From Nocardia donostiensis (lineage in GTDB: Bacteria > Actinomycetota > Actinomycetes > Mycobacteriales > Mycobacteriaceae), in the NCBI RefSeq assembly GCF_002081715.1, contig NZ_MUKP01000009.1:1-64000 (forward strand): a stretch of DNA of 64,000 bases, written 5' to 3'. The notes below the pieces were generated by a model. That model saw only the letters and a program-made list of their open reading frames with translations, had not been told where the DNA came from and searched no databases. This document shows positions 1 through 10,430 of the stretch, in pieces (position 1 is the first letter of the stretch; every line of letters begins with the position of its first letter). Both the position numbers and the translations under genes were made by a program.

Positions 1-2455
<2,455 letters not shown>

Positions 2456-2578
2456 CAACAAAGCTGCTACGCGTCCACTGTGCGGTATCTGAAACAACAC
2501 ACAGACATCGCGGCACCACACACCCCTCTATCCGAGGTTCATGTGTGTGTGCGCTGTCGGTGGATAGTTTCATAGAGT
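2456..2578 (+). other. 23S-5S internal transcribed spacer
   Basis: A 123-nt spacer between the 23S and 5S genes, with no tRNA visible. It is part of the rRNA precursor transcript and probably contains the RNase III processing stem formed with sequence upstream of 23S, which lies outside the window. Confidence 0.8.
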
Positions 2579-2695
2579 TACGGCGGCCATAGCGGCAGGG
2601 AAACGCCCGGTCCCATTCCGAACCCGGAAGCTAAGCCTGCCAGCGCCGATGGTACTGCACTCGACAGGGTGTGGGAGAGTAGGACACCGCCGGAA
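2579..2695 (+). rRNA. rrf: 5S ribosomal RNA
   Basis: A typical actinobacterial 5S gene of about 117 nt. It begins ACGGCGGCCATAGCGG, contains the conserved CCCGGTCCCATTCCGAACCCG loop region (near 2609) and ends with the complementary ACACCGCCGGA arm near 2685. It closes the rRNA operon. Ends are uncertain by one to three nucleotides. Confidence 0.97.
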
Positions 2696-2705
2696 CATAT
2701 TTCAC

Positions 2706-2735
2706 GAATGCCCCCGACTTCGGTCGGGGGCATTC
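2706..2735 (+). terminator. rRNA operon terminator hairpin
   Basis: A perfect 13-bp stem (2706-2718 pairing with 2723-2735) closed by a TTCG tetraloop and followed by a T-rich stretch (GTCGTTTCT). It lies 10 nt after the 5S gene, exactly where the rRNA operon should end. Confidence 0.93.
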
Positions 2736-2856
2736 GTCGTTTCTGGGTATTCTTCGTTTCGAGAAGTTTCGAGCGTACCCGACTGTAAATGCTGCCGCTA
2801 CGGCGCTTGTCCCGCCGCTGACAATAGGTGGAAATGCCAGGGCCTACACTCGACCG

Positions 2857-3531
2857 GTGCGCCTCGTGATTGCTCGCTGCCAGGTCGACTACGTCGGACG
2901 CCTCACCGCCCATCTGCCGATGGCTCGGAGACTGCTCGTGATGAAAGCGGACGGTTCGGTGCTGGTGCACTCGGATGGTGGTTCGTACAAGCCTTTGAAC
3001 TGGATGAGCCCGCCCTGCTGGATGGAGGAGCAGTCCGCGGACGGGGATGATGCGCTGTGGGTGGTCACGAACAAGGCCGGTGAGCAGTTGCGGATCACCG
3101 TCGCCGAGATCGAGCACGATTCCCAGCATGAGCTCGGTGTGGACCCGGGTTTGGTGAAGGACGGTGTGGAAGCGCACCTGCAGGAGCTGCTTGCCGAGCA
3201 TGTGCACACCCTGGGTGAGGGTTATACGCTGATCCGGCGCGAGTACATGACCGCGATCGGGCCGGTGGACCTGCTGTGCCGCGACGCCGACGGTGCGACC
3301 GTGGCGGTGGAGATCAAACGCCGCGGGGAGATCGACGGCGTCGAACAACTGACCCGGTATCTCGAACTGCTCAACCGCGATCCATTGCTGGCGCCGGTGG
3401 CGGGAGTGTTCGCCGCGCAGCAGATCAAACCGCAGGCCCGCACTCTCGCCGAGGACCGCGGTATCCGTTGCCTTACCTTGGATTACGAGGCGCTACGCGG
3501 CACGGAGAGCAACGAATTCCGGCTTTTCTAG
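2857..3531 (+). CDS. nucS: Endonuclease NucS (mismatch-specific)
   Basis: The 224-residue protein matches actinobacterial NucS, the nuclease that cuts both strands at mismatches and replaces MutS/MutL repair in these bacteria. The N-terminal half (about 1-105) is the DNA-binding and dimer domain. The C-terminal half is a restriction-type nuclease fold with the Asp138 (GPVDLL) and Glu152-x-Lys154 (VEIKRR) catalytic set. The C terminus ends in a short hydrophobic tail (FRLF); NucS tails are known to contact the sliding clamp. The GTG start at 2857 gives the family N terminus VRLVIARC. It is Rv1321 in the M. tuberculosis order, here directly behind an rRNA operon. Confidence 0.96.
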   Translation: MRLVIARCQVDYVGRLTAHLPMARRLLVMKADGSVLVHSDGGSYKPLNWMSPPCWMEEQSADGDDALWVVTNKAGEQLRITVAEIEHDSQHELGVDPGLVKDGVEAHLQELLAEHVHTLGEGYTLIRREYMTAIGPVDLLCRDADGATVAVEIKRRGEIDGVEQLTRYLELLNRDPLLAPVAGVFAAQQIKPQARTLAEDRGIRCLTLDYEALRGTESNEFRLF

Positions 3532-3541
3532 GTCTGAGGGC

Positions 3542-3850
3542 ATGCCTCGACGGAAACCGCGGCCAGATCGCAGAACAGGCGCTCGACGGGATGGCCCCGC
3601 CCCACTCGGCGATGTATTCGGGCGCCGGGAGACGGGGCCCGACGGGGACGAGCTCTATATGGTCCGCACCGTTCCGGGCAGCCGTGCGGTGAAGACCTAC
3701 CGCTGTCCCGGCTGCGACCACGAAATCCGGCCCGGAACCGCTCATGTGGTCGCCTGGCCGGTCGACGGCGGGGAGATGGATCGCAGGCACTGGCACCGCG
3801 GCTGCTGGAACGGGCGCCGCACCCGCGGGATCACGCGGCGCTGGTCCTGA
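3542..3850 (+). CDS. Conserved small zinc-finger-like protein downstream of nucS
   Basis: A 102-residue basic protein starting 10 nt after the nucS stop, so probably co-transcribed. It has Cys55-x2-Cys58, then His85-x2-Cys88 in a CPGC ... HRGCW arrangement that looks like a small zinc ribbon. The first 30 residues are a basic, probably disordered tail. Proteins of this type sit behind nucS in many actinobacteria, but I know of no demonstrated function. A nucleic-acid-binding role or a link to NucS is inference from charge and position. Confidence 0.75.
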   Translation: MPRRKPRPDRRTGARRDGPAPLGDVFGRRETGPDGDELYMVRTVPGSRAVKTYRCPGCDHEIRPGTAHVVAWPVDGGEMDRRHWHRGCWNGRRTRGITRRWS

Positions 3851-3871
3851 CCCCCAGGCGCGGAGCCGTGG

Positions 3872-4759
3872 CTATGTCCGGAAGTGGTCGAGGGTCGCTG
3901 CCAGGAAGCCGCGGGCCAGTTGGCTGAACTCGTCGGGCTGGTCGTAGGTGACGATATGCCCGGCGCCTGGGATAGTCACCAGTCGACCGTTCGGTGTCGC
4001 GGCGGCCGCGGCCGCCATCTCGGTGTTTCCGACGAGCGGGTCCTGGTCACCCCGGACCCACAGGGTCGGAACGGTCAGCTTCGGCAGAGCGGGCAGCAGA
4101 TTCAGCCGCATCGCGAAAGGACCGTAGGCGCGGGTCATCCAGTCGTCCAGCGCCGGCTCGCCGTGCTTCGCTTTTGCCTCGGCCTCCTCGATGGCCAGTT
4201 CGACGATGGTTTCGAAGTCACGGGTGTGCTCGCCGGCGGTGAGGTTGGTCAGCATCGACCTGCGGATCGATTCGGGGCGGCGCGCCAAGTATCGGCTGGT
4301 CATTCTCATTGCGCCGGGGGTGCGGATGGCCAACCAGGTGAGGAGCTGCGCCTTGCGCTTGGCTCCGAGGCCACCGGGAGCGATGGCGATCAGGGCGGTG
4401 ACCCGCTCGGGATGGTCCAGTGCATATCCGGTCGCTATTCCTCCGCCGAGCGAAAGCCCGATTATCGCGACCCGCGGCAGGTCGAGGACATCGAGCAGAT
4501 CGTCGAGGAACTGGCGGTAGAAGGCGTCGTCCAGTATTCCGGACCATGGTCGGCTGCCGCCGTGGCGGGGGAGGTCGACGAGGTGTACGCGATAGTCGGA
4601 GGCGAGGTGCGGCAGGACATGACGCCACACCCCCTGTGCGGTGTCCAGCATCCCTCCGTGCAGCAGGAGCAGCGGCGGACCGGCCTCACCCGCGCGGTAC
4701 AACCGCACGGGGCCCCCGCAGACGGTCAGGTCGGTGTGTGCGTCGAAGACGTCGGTCAT
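3872..4759 (-). CDS. Alpha/beta hydrolase, TetR-linked
   Basis: A 295-residue single-domain alpha/beta hydrolase. It has the oxyanion-hole HGG near 34, the nucleophile elbow G-L-Ser103-L-G, an acid in GDQD (Asp240) and the catalytic His268 in GAGHIV, so the triad is complete. The ATG at 4759 overlaps the TetR stop by 4 nt (ATGA), which fixes the start; the open frame extends further upstream only as read-through. The substrate cannot be told from sequence; family members cleave esters, lactones or C-C bonds. It is the second gene of a two-gene operon controlled by the regulator in front of it. Confidence 0.9.
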   Translation of the reverse strand: MTDVFDAHTDLTVCGGPVRLYRAGEAGPPLLLLHGGMLDTAQGVWRHVLPHLASDYRVHLVDLPRHGGSRPWSGILDDAFYRQFLDDLLDVLDLPRVAIIGLSLGGGIATGYALDHPERVTALIAIAPGGLGAKRKAQLLTWLAIRTPGAMRMTSRYLARRPESIRRSMLTNLTAGEHTRDFETIVELAIEEAEAKAKHGEPALDDWMTRAYGPFAMRLNLLPALPKLTVPTLWVRGDQDPLVGNTEMAAAAAATPNGRLVTIPGAGHIVTYDQPDEFSQLARGFLAATLDHFRT

Positions 4760-5439
4760 GATCGTTGCTCCAAGAGATCGAGTTGCGTGCCGAGGCGTTC
4801 GAGCAGGGTGAGCTGTGCCGCGCGGGCTGCTTCGGGGTCGACGGGGAGGCCGGTGGCCAAGCCACGGCCGACGAGGTCGGCGAACAGGCCGACCGCGTCC
4901 GACAGTTCCTCCGGTGTGGCCGCGCCCAACGCGCCGGGCGCATGGACCATCCCCACAGTGAACACGCCGAGCACATGGACGATCGTTTCGGTGGGGATTG
5001 CGGCATCGATGACCCCGATGTCCTGTAGACGGGCGATGTAGTCGCCGAGCCATCCCAGCCGTTGCAGGTAGCGGTCGTCGGCCACGTTGTGCACGTGTTC
5101 ACCGAGTACGTGCTGATCGCCGAGGTACAGCGCGCACATCAGTGGGTTCTCCAGCAGTGCCTCGACACCGAATCGGTACACCGTGGGCAGATCCACGAGA
5201 TGCTGCGTATCGCATACCCGGCGATGCACCTGGGCGGTCAGCTGTTGCATTGCGCGGTTCAGGACGGCCGCGAGGATTGCGGCCTTGTCCGGGAACTCCA
5301 GGTATACAGCGCCCTTCCCTATGCCCGCGTGAGCGGCGATATCAGCCACCGTGGTGGCGGGCCAGCCCTTGTCCACGATCAGTTTTTGCGCCTCGGTGAG
5401 GATGCGCTCCCGACGGTCGGGGATGAGTGGCCGCGGCAT
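4756..5439 (-). CDS. TetR-family transcriptional repressor
   Basis: A 227-residue TetR-type regulator. The N-terminal helix-turn-helix covers about residues 30-52 (TVADIAAHAGIGKGAVYLEF); the rest is a helical ligand-binding domain with no recognisable ligand signature. It is translationally coupled to the alpha/beta hydrolase gene downstream through an ATGA overlap, so it probably senses a substrate or product of that enzyme. A perfect inverted repeat (5451-5482) lies 12 nt upstream of its start codon and is the likely autoregulatory operator. Confidence 0.93.
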   Translation of the reverse strand: MPRPLIPDRRERILTEAQKLIVDKGWPATTVADIAAHAGIGKGAVYLEFPDKAAILAAVLNRAMQQLTAQVHRRVCDTQHLVDLPTVYRFGVEALLENPLMCALYLGDQHVLGEHVHNVADDRYLQRLGWLGDYIARLQDIGVIDAAIPTETIVHVLGVFTVGMVHAPGALGAATPEELSDAVGLFADLVGRGLATGLPVDPEAARAAQLTLLERLGTQLDLLEQRS

Positions 5440-5450
5440 GCACGCTCCTT

Positions 5451-5482
5451 GTAGTGACCAAAAATAATATTCTGGTCACTAC
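5451..5482 (-). promoter_or_regulatory. TetR operator and promoter
   Basis: A perfect 10-bp inverted repeat, GTAGTGACCA (5451-5460) and TGGTCACTAC (5473-5482), separated by a 12-nt AT-only-but-one spacer. The spacer holds a plausible -10 hexamer read leftward. The position just upstream of the TetR/hydrolase operon fits autorepression. Confidence 0.8.
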
Positions 5483-5575
5483 ACTGTACATCAGGTCAGC
5501 AGCTGGTATGCGTGGGACAGGGCTGGCGGATATGGGGAGCGGGGCAGGTTTCTTCCTGTCGGCCGGCATGAGAAA

Positions 5576-5602
5576 AAGGCCGCCCCGATGTGGGGCGGCC
5601 TT
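5576..5602 (-). terminator. Terminator of the DivIVA-like gene
   Basis: A perfect 11-bp GC-rich stem (5576-5586 with 5592-5602) and a 5-nt loop. On the minus strand it is followed by a run of T residues. It lies 37 nt past the stop codon of the leftward coiled-coil gene. Confidence 0.9.
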
Positions 5603-5638
5603 CAGGTGTGGATATGCGCTGTCGCCGTTGGTCCGACG

Positions 5639-6649
5639 TCAGTTGCTGATGTCGGCGTTCTCGCGCTCTTCTTCTTCGATGAGATCCTCGTCTTCGTCGC
5701 TGACCTCAGGGATGGCCTTGCGTGAACCACCGGTGACGGATTTGGTTCCGCTGCCGCCGATTGATTTGCGCTGCTGGTCGGGGACACCGTCGAGCAGTTC
5801 GCTCTCCCGGTTGACGGCCGCGAGCATCGCGGGCACGGAGTCGAGCTGGCCACGGATACCGAGCAGCTGGGCCAGCACGCGGCCGCGCAGCACACGCATT
5901 TCCTCGGCCAGTTCCTTGGCGTGCGCGATCTTGCGCTCCGAGGTCTGGGTGGCAGAGGTGATGAGACGGTTGGCCTCGTCGGTGGCGTCCTTGATCCGCT
6001 GGGCGGCCTCGGCGCGACTGGTGGCCTCGAGCTCCTCCATGGCGCGGGTGAGCTTGGTGCGCCGCTCGGCCATGGTGACCTCGAAGTCCTGTTGGGTGGC
6101 CTTGCGCTTGGCCTCGGACTCCTTGGCGAGGCGTTCTGCCTCCGCCTGGGCGGCTTCGATAATCTTCGCGGACTCGGTGCGTGCGTTCGCCAGCGTCTGC
6201 TCGAACTCGATCTCGAGAGCTTCGCGCTTCTCCTTGGTCTCCGCGAGCAGGGATTCGTATTTGCCACGCATCTCGGTGGCCTGCTGCTCGGCGATCGAGA
6301 CCATCTCCGCAGCCTCGGCCTGCGCCAGCGCGCGGACCTCGGAAGCCTCATCGGAGGCCAGTCGCAACATTCGGGAGATGCGGTCGCTCATGCCCTCCGC
6401 AGTGGTCGGCGGCACGGACAGCCGGTCGACCTCTTTGCGGAGCTCATCGATCTCGTCGCGGGCGTCCTCCAGCTGGCTCGCGAGGTTGCGGGCCTGGGCG
6501 GCGGCAGCGTCGCGGTCGGTGGCGGTGACCCTCAGTTCGGCATCGAAGCGGTCGAAATAGTTACGCACCTCGTCTTGCGCATAACCCTTGCGCACAACGG
6601 TGAAGGGCAGTGCAACGAAGCGATTGCGATCGGACTCGGGTGACGACAT
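5639..6649 (-). CDS. DivIVA-domain coiled-coil protein
   Basis: A 336-residue acidic protein. Residues 8-36 (FVALPFTVVRKGYAQDEVRNYF and following) match the short DivIVA-type membrane-targeting segment with its G-Y-x3-EV core. Residues 40-290 are almost all Ala/Glu/Arg/Lys heptad coiled coil, and the tail is strongly acidic. Related actinobacterial proteins (Wag31, SepIVA, Scy/FilP-like) organise polar growth or septation; which one this corresponds to cannot be decided by eye. The ATG at 6649 was chosen because the DivIVA segment follows at once; 21 more upstream codons are open but unlike the family. A good terminator follows. Confidence 0.8.
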   Translation of the reverse strand: MSSPESDRNRFVALPFTVVRKGYAQDEVRNYFDRFDAELRVTATDRDAAAAQARNLASQLEDARDEIDELRKEVDRLSVPPTTAEGMSDRISRMLRLASDEASEVRALAQAEAAEMVSIAEQQATEMRGKYESLLAETKEKREALEIEFEQTLANARTESAKIIEAAQAEAERLAKESEAKRKATQQDFEVTMAERRTKLTRAMEELEATSRAEAAQRIKDATDEANRLITSATQTSERKIAHAKELAEEMRVLRGRVLAQLLGIRGQLDSVPAMLAAVNRESELLDGVPDQQRKSIGGSGTKSVTGGSRKAIPEVSDEDEDLIEEEERENADISN

Positions 6650-6735
6650 GGCCAACAAACTACAGCCTGCCACCCGATGATGGTGACCCGACCGCGAATG
6701 TCGTTGTGACAACGCAACCGGGCCCGATCTTGGTA

Positions 6736-7209
6736 CTAGTGCGTAACGTTCGGATTCGGCTCGACGAGCTCGATCAGCACACCACCAGCATCCTTCGGGT
6801 GCACGAAATTGATGCGGGAATCGGCCGTTCCCTGACGCGGCGCCTCATATAGCAAACGTAGGCCGCGACCGCGTAGATGTGCTGATACTGCCTCGATATC
6901 GGTCACCCGATAGGCCAATTGCTGCAGGCCGGGGCCGTTGCGGTCGATGAACTTGGCGATGGTCGATGTCTCGTCGAGGGGTGCCAGCAACTGCAGAGCA
7001 GTCGAATCGTCGTCGGCGGCCGGGCACGACAGCATCGCCTCTTGAACGCCCTGGCTTTCGTTGACCTCGCGGTGGGTTTCCACCATGCCCAGGTTCGCCG
7101 CGTACCAGGCGACGGCGGCCTCCAGGTCGGGAACGGCGATACCGACGTGATCGACGGCGATCACATAGTCGGCGGGGATGAACTCGGGTGTCGGGGTAGC
7201 GGTGCTCAC
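6736..7209 (-). CDS. mce: Methylmalonyl-CoA epimerase
   Basis: A 157-residue VOC-fold protein that interconverts the (2S) and (2R) forms of methylmalonyl-CoA, feeding propionyl-CoA carbon into succinyl-CoA. It has the expected paired beta-alpha-beta-beta-beta modules: VDHVGIAV (His21) and ALQLLAP (Gln73) in the first, and LIELVEP (Glu147) in the second. The usual third-ligand motif GLHH is GLQQ here (96-98). It corresponds to Rv1322A. It is divergent from the thiolase gene, with about 130 nt between their starts. Do not confuse it with the mce lipid-transport genes at the right edge. Confidence 0.92.
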   Translation of the reverse strand: MSTATPTPEFIPADYVIAVDHVGIAVPDLEAAVAWYAANLGMVETHREVNESQGVQEAMLSCPAADDDSTALQLLAPLDETSTIAKFIDRNGPGLQQLAYRVTDIEAVSAHLRGRGLRLLYEAPRQGTADSRINFVHPKDAGGVLIELVEPNPNVTH

Positions 7210-7342
7210 CCCTCGAACGTAGCGCGCACCTGGGCGGGGTCGACGCGGACCGGCAAGCTACCGTGGAGTACGACCCTCGGTGCCGCGCTGTGTCCCTGCG
7301 GCGGCGCGAGGCAGGTTCGGATCAACGAATGCGAGGCTCGTC

Positions 7343-8530
7343 GTGACCAACTCCGTGATCGTTTCCGGTGCGCGCACCCCGGTCGGTCGGCTGCTGGGCG
7401 GCCTGAAGGATTTCCGCGGATCGGACCTGGGCGGGTTCGCGATCAAGGCCGCGCTGGAGAAGGCCGGTGTGCGCGGCGATCAGGTCGACTACGTGATCAT
7501 GGGTCAGGTGCTGACCGCGGGCGCGGGCCAGATCCCGGCCCGGCAGGCCGCCGTCGCGGGCGGTATCCCCATGCAGGTGCCCGCGTTGACTCTGAACAAG
7601 GTGTGCCTGTCGGGCATCAACGCGATCGCGCTGGCGGATCAGCTGATCCGCGCGGGTGAGTACGAGATCGTGGTCGCCGGCGGTCAGGAGTCGATGAGTC
7701 AGGCGCCGCATATGTTGGAAAAGAGCCGCACCGGCTTCAAGTACGGCGATGTCACGTTGCGCGACCATATGGCCTACGACGGGTTGCACGACATTTTCAC
7801 CGATCAGGCGATGGGCGCGCTGACCGAGAAGCGCAACGACGATGCGCCGATCAGCCGCGTCGACCAGGACACCTTCGCCGCCACCTCGCATCAGCGGGCC
7901 GCCGCCGCGTGGAAGAACGGCGTGTTCGACAACGAAGTGGTGCCGGTCGAGGTGCCGCAGCGTAAGGGCGAACCGACCGTGGTGGCCACCGACGAAGGTA
8001 TTCGCGCCGATACCACCGTCGAATCGCTGGGCAAGCTGCGTCCGGCGTTCCGCGCCGACGGCACCGTGACGGCGGGTTCGGCTTCGCAGATCTCCGACGG
8101 GGCGGCCGCGGTCGTGGTGATGAGCAAGGCCAAGGCCGAGGAGCTCGGGCTGAGCTGGATCGCCGAGATCGGCGCCGCGGGCGTGGTGGCAGGCCCGGAT
8201 TCGACGCTGCAGGATCAGCCCGCCAACGCGATCGCGAAGGCGTGCGCCAAGGAAGGTATTTCGCCCGCTGATCTGGACTTGGTGGAGATCAACGAGGCGT
8301 TCGCCGCGGTCGGTATCGCCTCCACCCGCAAGCTGGGGCTGGACCCGGAGAAGGTGAACGTCAACGGCGGCGCCATCGCTATTGGGCACCCGCTGGGTAT
8401 GTCCGGGGCGCGGATCGTGCTGCATCTGGCATTGGAGCTGCAGCGGCGCGGTGGCGGTATCGGCGCGGCCGCGCTGTGTGGTGGCGGCGGTCAAGGTGAT
8501 GCGCTGCTGCTGCGTGTCCCCGGGGCTTGA
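7343..8530 (+). CDS. fadA4: Acetyl-CoA C-acetyltransferase (thiolase)
   Basis: A 395-residue thiolase with the full catalytic set: Cys88 in NKVCLSG (acyl-enzyme), His349 in GHPLG, and Cys379 in CGGGGQG. It condenses or cleaves acetoacetyl-CoA in the last step of beta-oxidation or the first step of ketogenic routes. The GTG at 7343 is preceded by GCGAGG and gives the standard N terminus ending in SGARTPVG; the reading frame is open further upstream without family similarity. Ortholog of Rv1323 by order and sequence. Confidence 0.94.
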   Translation: MTNSVIVSGARTPVGRLLGGLKDFRGSDLGGFAIKAALEKAGVRGDQVDYVIMGQVLTAGAGQIPARQAAVAGGIPMQVPALTLNKVCLSGINAIALADQLIRAGEYEIVVAGGQESMSQAPHMLEKSRTGFKYGDVTLRDHMAYDGLHDIFTDQAMGALTEKRNDDAPISRVDQDTFAATSHQRAAAAWKNGVFDNEVVPVEVPQRKGEPTVVATDEGIRADTTVESLGKLRPAFRADGTVTAGSASQISDGAAAVVVMSKAKAEELGLSWIAEIGAAGVVAGPDSTLQDQPANAIAKACAKEGISPADLDLVEINEAFAAVGIASTRKLGLDPEKVNVNGGAIAIGHPLGMSGARIVLHLALELQRRGGGIGAAALCGGGGQGDALLLRVPGA

Positions 8531-8639
8531 CAGCTGCCGGTTTGCGTGGGGTGACAGTTGCGTCGGCGTGGCGGCCGCAGGGCCGGGCGGTTCCGGGTGT
8601 GACCGTTCCAACTACGCGTTGTCGTAGTGCTGGTGCACA

Positions 8640-9017
8640 ATGGTGGCCATGGGTAACGTCTTCGACCTGAGCACCGCCGCCAAGAAGTTTCGCTTCGTCG
8701 CGATTCTCGAGGCGGTGTCCTGGGGTCTTCTCATCGTCGGCATGGTGTGCAAGCGACTTCCCGATCCGATCATGTGGCCGGTGAAGGTGTTCGGTATGAC
8801 GCACGGCGCGGCGTTCGTGCTGTTCCTGCTGATCACTGTGCTCACCGCGCGGGAGCTGAGCTGGAGCCTGAAGACGACCTTGCTCGCGCTGGTGTCGAGC
8901 ATCCCGCCGTTCTGCACGGTCGTGTTCGAGGTGTGGGCGGTGCGCACCGGCAAACTGGGTGAGCTGAGCAACCGCGCCGCGAACGAGTCCCCGGAGACCG
9001 TTCGCGTTTCGTCGTGA
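8640..9017 (+). CDS. DUF3817 membrane protein
   Basis: A 125-residue protein with three hydrophobic segments (about 20-37, 53-72, 79-100) and the DUF3817 pattern: a charged F-R-x3-E-x2-S-W start of helix 1 and H-G in helix 2. Function of the family is unknown. A second member lies at 37091-37465, where it holds the Rv1342c position. The start is ambiguous between 8640 and the in-frame ATG at 8649; neither has a clear ribosome-binding site. Confidence 0.8.
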   Translation: MVAMGNVFDLSTAAKKFRFVAILEAVSWGLLIVGMVCKRLPDPIMWPVKVFGMTHGAAFVLFLLITVLTARELSWSLKTTLLALVSSIPPFCTVVFEVWAVRTGKLGELSNRAANESPETVRVSS

Positions 9018-9030
9018 CAGACTGGATAGC

Positions 9031-9921
9031 GTGACTCGACCAGCTGCTCGCCGTCCTTCGCCAGCCGTTGCCGCCGCCATGTCCGGTGCGGTGGATCTGT
9101 CCAGCCTGAAGCAGCCACCCGCCGGAGCGGGTCCATCGGGTGGTCACGCGGTCACCGAGGCCGATTTCGAAGCCAAGGTGCTGCGCCGTTCCACCCAGGT
9201 CCCGGTGGTGGTCGCGCTGTATTCGCAGCGCAGCCCCGGCAGTATCGAACTGGTCGAACTGCTGGAACGCCTGGTCGGCGAGGCGAACGGAACCTGGGAT
9301 CTGGCCGCTGTCGAAGCCGAGAGCAATATGCGGATCGCGCAGGCGTTCGGTGTGCAGGGCATTCCCACGGTGATCGCCGTCGCCGCAGGCCAGCCGCTCG
9401 CCGATTTCCAGGGGGCGCAGCCGGAGCCGCAGGTTCGGCAGTGGCTGGACGCGGTCGTGCAGGCCGTTGAGGGCAAGCTCGAAGGCGGCGGCGGTCAACC
9501 CCAGCGCACCGAGGATCCTCGGTTCAGCGCCGCCGAGGCGTTACTGGAACAGGGCGATCTGGCGGGCGCGGAATCGGCGTACGCGGCGATCCTGGAGCAG
9601 GAACCGAACAACACCGAAGCCAAGGCGGCGCTGCGGCAGGTGCGTTTCCTGTCGCGTGTGCAGTCGCTGCCGGATTCGGCGATCGCGACCGCTGACGCCG
9701 ACCCGTCGAATGTGGCTGCCGCGCTCGACGCCGCCGACGTAGAGCTCTACCACCAGCAGCCCGAGGCGGCGTTCGACCGGTTGATCGGGTTGATCAAGCG
9801 CACGTCCGGTGACGACCGCACCCAGGTGCGCACCCGGCTGCTGGAACTGTTCGAGCTCTTCGATCAAGCCGAACCGTTCGTGGTCGCGGCGCGACGGAAA
9901 CTCGCCACCGCACTGTACTGA
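9031..9921 (+). CDS. Thioredoxin-fold/TPR protein (CnoX/YbbN type)
   Basis: A 296-residue protein starting GTG, 13 nt after the previous stop. Residues 40-150 form a thioredoxin fold, but the active-site Cys-x-x-Cys is replaced by Ser65-Gln-Arg-Ser68 while the cis-Pro loop (GIPTV) is kept. Residues 165-296 are tetratricopeptide-like helices. This is the layout of CnoX/YbbN holdase chaperones and of Rv1324. With no redox cysteines it should act as a chaperone or adaptor rather than a disulfide enzyme. Confidence 0.9.
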   Translation: MTRPAARRPSPAVAAAMSGAVDLSSLKQPPAGAGPSGGHAVTEADFEAKVLRRSTQVPVVVALYSQRSPGSIELVELLERLVGEANGTWDLAAVEAESNMRIAQAFGVQGIPTVIAVAAGQPLADFQGAQPEPQVRQWLDAVVQAVEGKLEGGGGQPQRTEDPRFSAAEALLEQGDLAGAESAYAAILEQEPNNTEAKAALRQVRFLSRVQSLPDSAIATADADPSNVAAALDAADVELYHQQPEAAFDRLIGLIKRTSGDDRTQVRTRLLELFELFDQAEPFVVAARRKLATALY

Positions 9922-9953
9922 GACAGACTGGGCGGCGACTGTGCCGCCCTGTC
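9922..9953 (+). terminator. Hairpin terminator after thioredoxin-fold gene
   Basis: GGGCGGC (9930-9936) pairs with GCCGCCC (9943-9949), with an outer GACAG/TGTC extension, immediately after the stop codon. There is only a weak T stretch after it. Confidence 0.6.
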
Positions 9954-10430
9954 GGTTCTCTCCGGAAATCCGCGGCGCCCACGAGGGTGTGCGCGGCTGC
10001 TGTTCCACGCCGGCTCATGACCGGCGTGGGTGGAAGCCGATGAGGCGCGAGACCGGCTGGGTGGTTTGGCGGGTCATCACCGTGGATTCCGACGGGCGAT
10101 CGTGTGCTCGTGATTATTCGGTGCCTCCCGGCAAGCACCGAATCTCTGGATCGGGTTCATCTCGGCGGGCGTGTCGTCGGCGGGTCGCTGGCTCGATGGG
10201 CCCGGGCGCCCACGTATCTGTGGTGATTGCTGGTCGGTGCGCCGCTGGCCGGGGGTATGTGCGAGGGGTTCGGTCGTGCAGGTGCTGTCGGCGAGTTTCC
10301 GTAATTCCGGGATGCTCTCGATTGGGTAAGGCCCGTCCAGCAGGACCGCTATGCTGCCGTTTTGCTGTTTCGGCAAAATTCCTTGCCGAATCGGTTCGTG
10401 CTGTTGCACCGTGGTCGCGAGGTGATGACG
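9954..10430 (+). other. 477-nt intergenic region with two inverted repeats
   Basis: No open frame here has coding character. Visible structure: a 9-bp hairpin CCACGCCGG/CCGGCGTGG at 10005-10029, and a perfect 8-bp inverted repeat TTCGGCAA (10369-10376) / TTGCCGAA (10383-10390), about 40 nt before the flavoprotein start. A TATGCT hexamer near 10350 could be the -10 box of that gene. Confidence 0.5.

Noticed and set aside
3884..5041. 385-codon frame opposite the hydrolase and TetR genes
   Set aside because: Runs across two coupled genes on the other strand, which no real gene pair would allow.
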